A stretch of 64,000 nucleotides of DNA from contig JAUMVX010000004.1 in the NCBI GenBank assembly GCA_030529945.1, positions 1 through 64,000 on the forward strand, written 5' to 3'. Shown piece by piece: positions 61,542 through 64,000 of the stretch. Each line of letters opens with the position of its first letter. Position 1 is the first letter of the stretch. The notes below the pieces were generated by a model. That model ran no database searches. It was not told where the DNA came from and was given only the letters and a program-made list of their open reading frames with translations. The position numbers were made by a program, and so were the translations under genes. This DNA comes from Bacteroidia bacterium. Lineage in GTDB: Bacteria > Bacteroidota > Bacteroidia > Bacteroidales > UBA932.

Positions 61542-62453
61542 CTAGAACGAGTAGCGCAGACCGGCGGAAATGGTGCCGGACAGAGGTCCGGAAAGCAGAT
61601 AGGCCGCGTCCAGACCGAAGCCGGCGTATTTCAGGCCGAGTCCCACCGAAGCATACGAAGGAAGCAGGCCGTCCGAAGAGAGATTATATCCGGCACGGAC
61701 GGATACGAAGTCAGCGTAGCAATACTGCGCACCGAGGCCCAGATTAAGCCCGCCGACAAGGTAATAGTCCAGCTGCGCTCCGGCTTTCACCGCGTGCTTT
61801 TCCGAGAGGGCTGCCGTGTAGGCCGCAGCAGCTCTGACAGAAGACGGGAGATCGTAGCCGTCAGCACCGCCGCCGGCATTCACAATCCCCGCCGAGGCGT
61901 TCAGACCGCCGAAAACAGCATTGAGCATAGCGTCGAAGGCCACTGCGGACAGCGAATAGTCCGAAGCCAGACTGCTTTTCATATACTTGACTCCCACGCC
62001 TGCGGAGAGGAAATCCAGAAAGCGCCAGCTCGCGCCGAAAGCGGCTTCCAAGTCCGAAGGAGTGTAGTCTCCCAGACTCCTGCCGTTTGCATCATAGACC
62101 TGATACGCCTCGCCCCTGTCCATCGAAACGGCGGCGGCGAAACCCCACTTGTCTTTCAGATTGCAGGCAAGGCCGGCATTGTAAAGCTGCGATGCCGTCC
62201 CGTCAGGATTCCAGATCTGAGCCGAGAGCGCAGCGTCGAAACTGTGCTGCGAAAACGCGGTCGAAGCGACATTGCCCGGCGCCGCCCAGGCACTATGCTC
62301 CGCGAGAGCTTCCACGCCTGCGAGCGCAAGCACAGCAGGGTCGCGAGGGATAATGCCCGACTCCATCGCAGCGGTCTGCGAGGTGCTCTGAGCGTATGAG
62401 ACGGCCGCCGCAGCGGCCAGTGCGACAGTAATCGCCAATATTCTTTTTTTCAT
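61542..62453 (-). CDS. PorV/PorQ-like outer membrane beta-barrel protein
   Basis: 303 residues from ATG 62453 (MKKRILAITVALAAAAAVSYAQ signal); a GTG two codons upstream is a weaker start. The body is a long barrel of alternating small and aromatic residues: SGIIPRDPAVLALAGVEALAEHSAW, DFLSAGVGVKYMKSSL, TLGAQLDYYL-type strands, ending SGTISAGLRYSF. This resembles PorV (UPF0164) proteins of the type IX secretion system, which bring cargo to the translocon. The subtilase with a type IX sorting tail stops six bases upstream, so the pair may be one unit. Confidence 0.75.
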   Translation of the reverse strand: MKKRILAITVALAAAAAVSYAQSTSQTAAMESGIIPRDPAVLALAGVEALAEHSAWAAPGNVASTAFSQHSFDAALSAQIWNPDGTASQLYNAGLACNLKDKWGFAAAVSMDRGEAYQVYDANGRSLGDYTPSDLEAAFGASWRFLDFLSAGVGVKYMKSSLASDYSLSAVAFDAMLNAVFGGLNASAGIVNAGGGADGYDLPSSVRAAAAYTAALSEKHAVKAGAQLDYYLVGGLNLGLGAQYCYADFVSVRAGYNLSSDGLLPSYASVGLGLKYAGFGLDAAYLLSGPLSGTISAGLRYSF

Positions 62454-62459
62454 ACTCAC

Positions 62460-64000
62460 CTAACGTTTCACTATATTACGGCTGAATGTCTTGCCGGAGA
62501 AGCTTACCGAAAGCTCCAGACGGCCTGCGGCCACGGAGCTGAGGTCAATCTTCGCGGGTGAAAACGCGCTGCCCTTCACCGTGGAGCGGTAAACTTCGCG
62601 TCCGTTCGCGGTGGTGATGACCACCACCATCTCCTTTTCGGTTCCGCTATGGAGCCTGAGGACATCGGTGACAGGTACCGGCCAGGCCGAGAAGCCTACG
62701 GAAGAGTCATACACGACGAAACGGAAAGACGGCATCTCCACGCCCTTGCCCCTGGCATCCGACGCCGTGATCACGACATCCGTGGTACCGTAGGCTTTCG
62801 GCGTGATGGTCAAGGTGTTCCGGCTCACGGAGAAGTTAGCCACGTTCACTGCAGAAGGCAGGAAGTCATAAGTCAGATACTCCCCGTCCGCATCGGTGAT
62901 ATAGTCCGTCATATCTATAGTGACAGGAGCCATATCCTCCACCACCATACTTGGGATCTGCCCTACAATCACCGGAGCGTGATTCTCCAGAATGGTGATC
63001 TCTATGTTTTTGACACTCGACAGTCTGTCGGTATGTTTGGCGGTGATGGTAGCTCTGTATGTCCCCGGCTTCGCCTCGAGAGCGTTCACGCTCATAACCA
63101 GAGTCCGCTCGTCCCCCATCCTGTAAGTGATGGCGGAGGAGTTGGCTTCGAAGCTTACAGAGACAGGGATGCTGAGTTTCGAAGTGATATTATAGGTCAC
63201 GGAGAGGCTCTCGTGAGATCTGAGCGTATAGTCTCCCGTATAGTCCGTGGTAATGACAGGCGCCTCACCCTCGCCGGCGGTGAATGCCCCATAGGCATCG
63301 AGTTTCGGTCCGATCTGCGAGGATGCCGAACGTGCATTCCAGTCAGCCCCGAGCAGAAGCTTGTCCCAGAGCTGGGCGCAGGTGAATCCAGGGCCTCCGA
63401 AATGGGACACTACAAGAGCCGCCACGCCGCTGACGTGCGGACAGGCCATAGAGGTCCCCTGTAACCAGACGTAACTACCCTGCGCCGTGCTCAATATCCT
63501 ACCCTCCGGGTCTGCTACATACTTATCGCCGCCCGGCGCGCAGATATCCACCCAGTCGCCGTAGTTTGTATAATAGGAGGCCTTACCGTTAGGAGCTATC
63601 GCTCCCACCGACAACACCTTCTCGTAACCGGACAGAGGGTCGTAGGCCCAGGCGTCGTTTCCGGCCGCGAAGATGACGATGCCTCCGGCCATAGGTCCGG
63701 TCTGCTTACCGTCCTTGTCGAATCCTGCGTTCTCTGTGAAATAAGTTACCGCCGCCTTGAAAGCCTCCGGAGTGGGCGTGTTTCTGGCATCAGTCTCTGA
63801 TTCGTACACATAGCCCCAGCTGTTCTGGCTGATGACCGCGCCGTGGTCGGCCCCCCAGACTATGGCATCGAAGGATCGACTCCTTCTCGTGTCGTTCGAT
63901 TCGTCGAGCATCTGGGCGGAAAGTATGCGGACTCCGCCCGTGCCGTCATCGCCGCCGGCGATGCCGCAGACTCCGATGCCGTTATTGTTTATGGCGGCTA
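62460..64000 (-). CDS. S8 subtilase with type IX secretion sorting domain, partial
   Basis: The gene runs off the right edge; the reading frame is open to base 64000 and continues with AINNNGIGVCGIAGGDD, a subtilase core segment. The catalytic serine is in GTSMACPHVSGVAALV, and the oxyanion asparagine lies in the FAAGNDAWAYDP segment. Asp and His of the triad should be outside the window. After the protease come beta-sandwich domains (Ig-like, about 63000-63300 on the sequence) and a C-terminal type IX tail: AWPVPVTDVLRLHSG and ending FSRNIVKR. So it is probably secreted to the surface by the type IX system. The chosen start at 63911 is only a fragment boundary. Confidence 0.88.
   Translation of the reverse strand, partial: AAINNNGIGVCGIAGGDDGTGGVRILSAQMLDESNDTRRSRSFDAIVWGADHGAVISQNSWGYVYESETDARNTPTPEAFKAAVTYFTENAGFDKDGKQTGPMAGGIVIFAAGNDAWAYDPLSGYEKVLSVGAIAPNGKASYYTNYGDWVDICAPGGDKYVADPEGRILSTAQGSYVWLQGTSMACPHVSGVAALVVSHFGGPGFTCAQLWDKLLLGADWNARSASSQIGPKLDAYGAFTAGEGEAPVITTDYTGDYTLRSHESLSVTYNITSKLSIPVSVSFEANSSAITYRMGDERTLVMSVNALEAKPGTYRATITAKHTDRLSSVKNIEITILENHAPVIVGQIPSMVVEDMAPVTIDMTDYITDADGEYLTYDFLPSAVNVANFSVSRNTLTITPKAYGTTDVVITASDARGKGVEMPSFRFVVYDSSVGFSAWPVPVTDVLRLHSGTEKEMVVVITTANGREVYRSTVKGSAFSPAKIDLSSVAAGRLELSVSFSGKTFSRNIVKR

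Noticed and set aside
1..64000. tRNA or rRNA genes, insertion sequences, prophage or defence systems
   Set aside because: Scanning by eye of the spacers and genes found no cloverleaf, transposase, integrase, phage structural gene, or restriction, CRISPR or toxin-antitoxin pair.

Overview
The window looks like a chromosomal segment from a fairly GC-rich member of the Bacteroidota, most likely order Bacteroidales. Signs are -33 TTTG / -7 TAnnTTTG promoters, TonB-dependent receptors, BACON-domain lipoproteins, a GldH-like lipoprotein, a PorV-like barrel next to a subtilase with a type IX secretion sorting tail, a PorT-family barrel, Rnf, and an RND pump followed by a PG0541-type small protein. 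I see no tRNA, rRNA, insertion sequence, prophage, CRISPR array or restriction system. Genus cannot be read from the sequence.

Region 1 (1-17760, all minus strand). A truncated FtsX/MacB-type permease lies at the left edge. A tightly packed seven-gene operon follows, starting from a well-formed promoter at 12242-12272: an OB-fold/BACON lipoprotein, a lipoprotein NUC1-type DNA/RNA nuclease, an exported endonuclease/exonuclease/phosphatase, a TonB-dependent receptor, a DUF5689 lipoprotein, an M3 peptidase and RsgA. Upstream is a second unit, an Oar-like TonB-dependent receptor followed by another OB-fold/BACON lipoprotein. Together they read as a surface system for binding, cutting and importing extracellular nucleic acid.

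Region 2 (17821-26226). metK lies on the plus strand behind a SAM-II-like riboswitch with an overlapping terminator and antiterminator; smpB follows. On the minus strand a run goes trxA, a PorT-type barrel, a LOG-family hydrolase, a polyprenyl synthase, holB (broken by a frameshift), a RicT/PSP1 protein, gldH and trmB. The trxA -7 box sits in the loop of the terminator of the upstream efflux operon.

Region 3 (26306-34819). A tripartite RND efflux operon (TolC-like, adaptor, RND permease, PG0541-like) is divergent from an NfeD-like protein, a flotillin-like protein and a small Xre regulator.

Region 4 (34816-47730, all minus strand). A long co-oriented run: zinc-ribbon coiled-coil protein, dnaB, rseC, rnfBCDGEA, then SudB/SudA (NfnAB-like), Nif3, ManC and MiaA. 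It couples an ion-translocating ferredoxin:NAD oxidoreductase to a pyridine-nucleotide transhydrogenase-type enzyme.

Region 5 (47731-50482). The spacer 47731-48033 holds a rod-shaped inverted repeat with its own -7 box, a candidate 6S-like RNA. A MerR-type regulator and two adjacent M23 peptidases follow.

Region 6 (50483-56300, plus strand). alaS, then one continuous reading frame that joins a complete LptF/LptG-type permease to a complete methionyl-tRNA formyltransferase, then thiN.

Region 7 (56301-64000, minus strand). A terminator whose loop contains the stop codon of a Tat-exported aldo/keto reductase-ferredoxin protein, a polyferredoxin membrane protein, a second M3 peptidase, a pair of 31-bp palindromes, a PorV-like barrel, and a subtilase that runs off the window.
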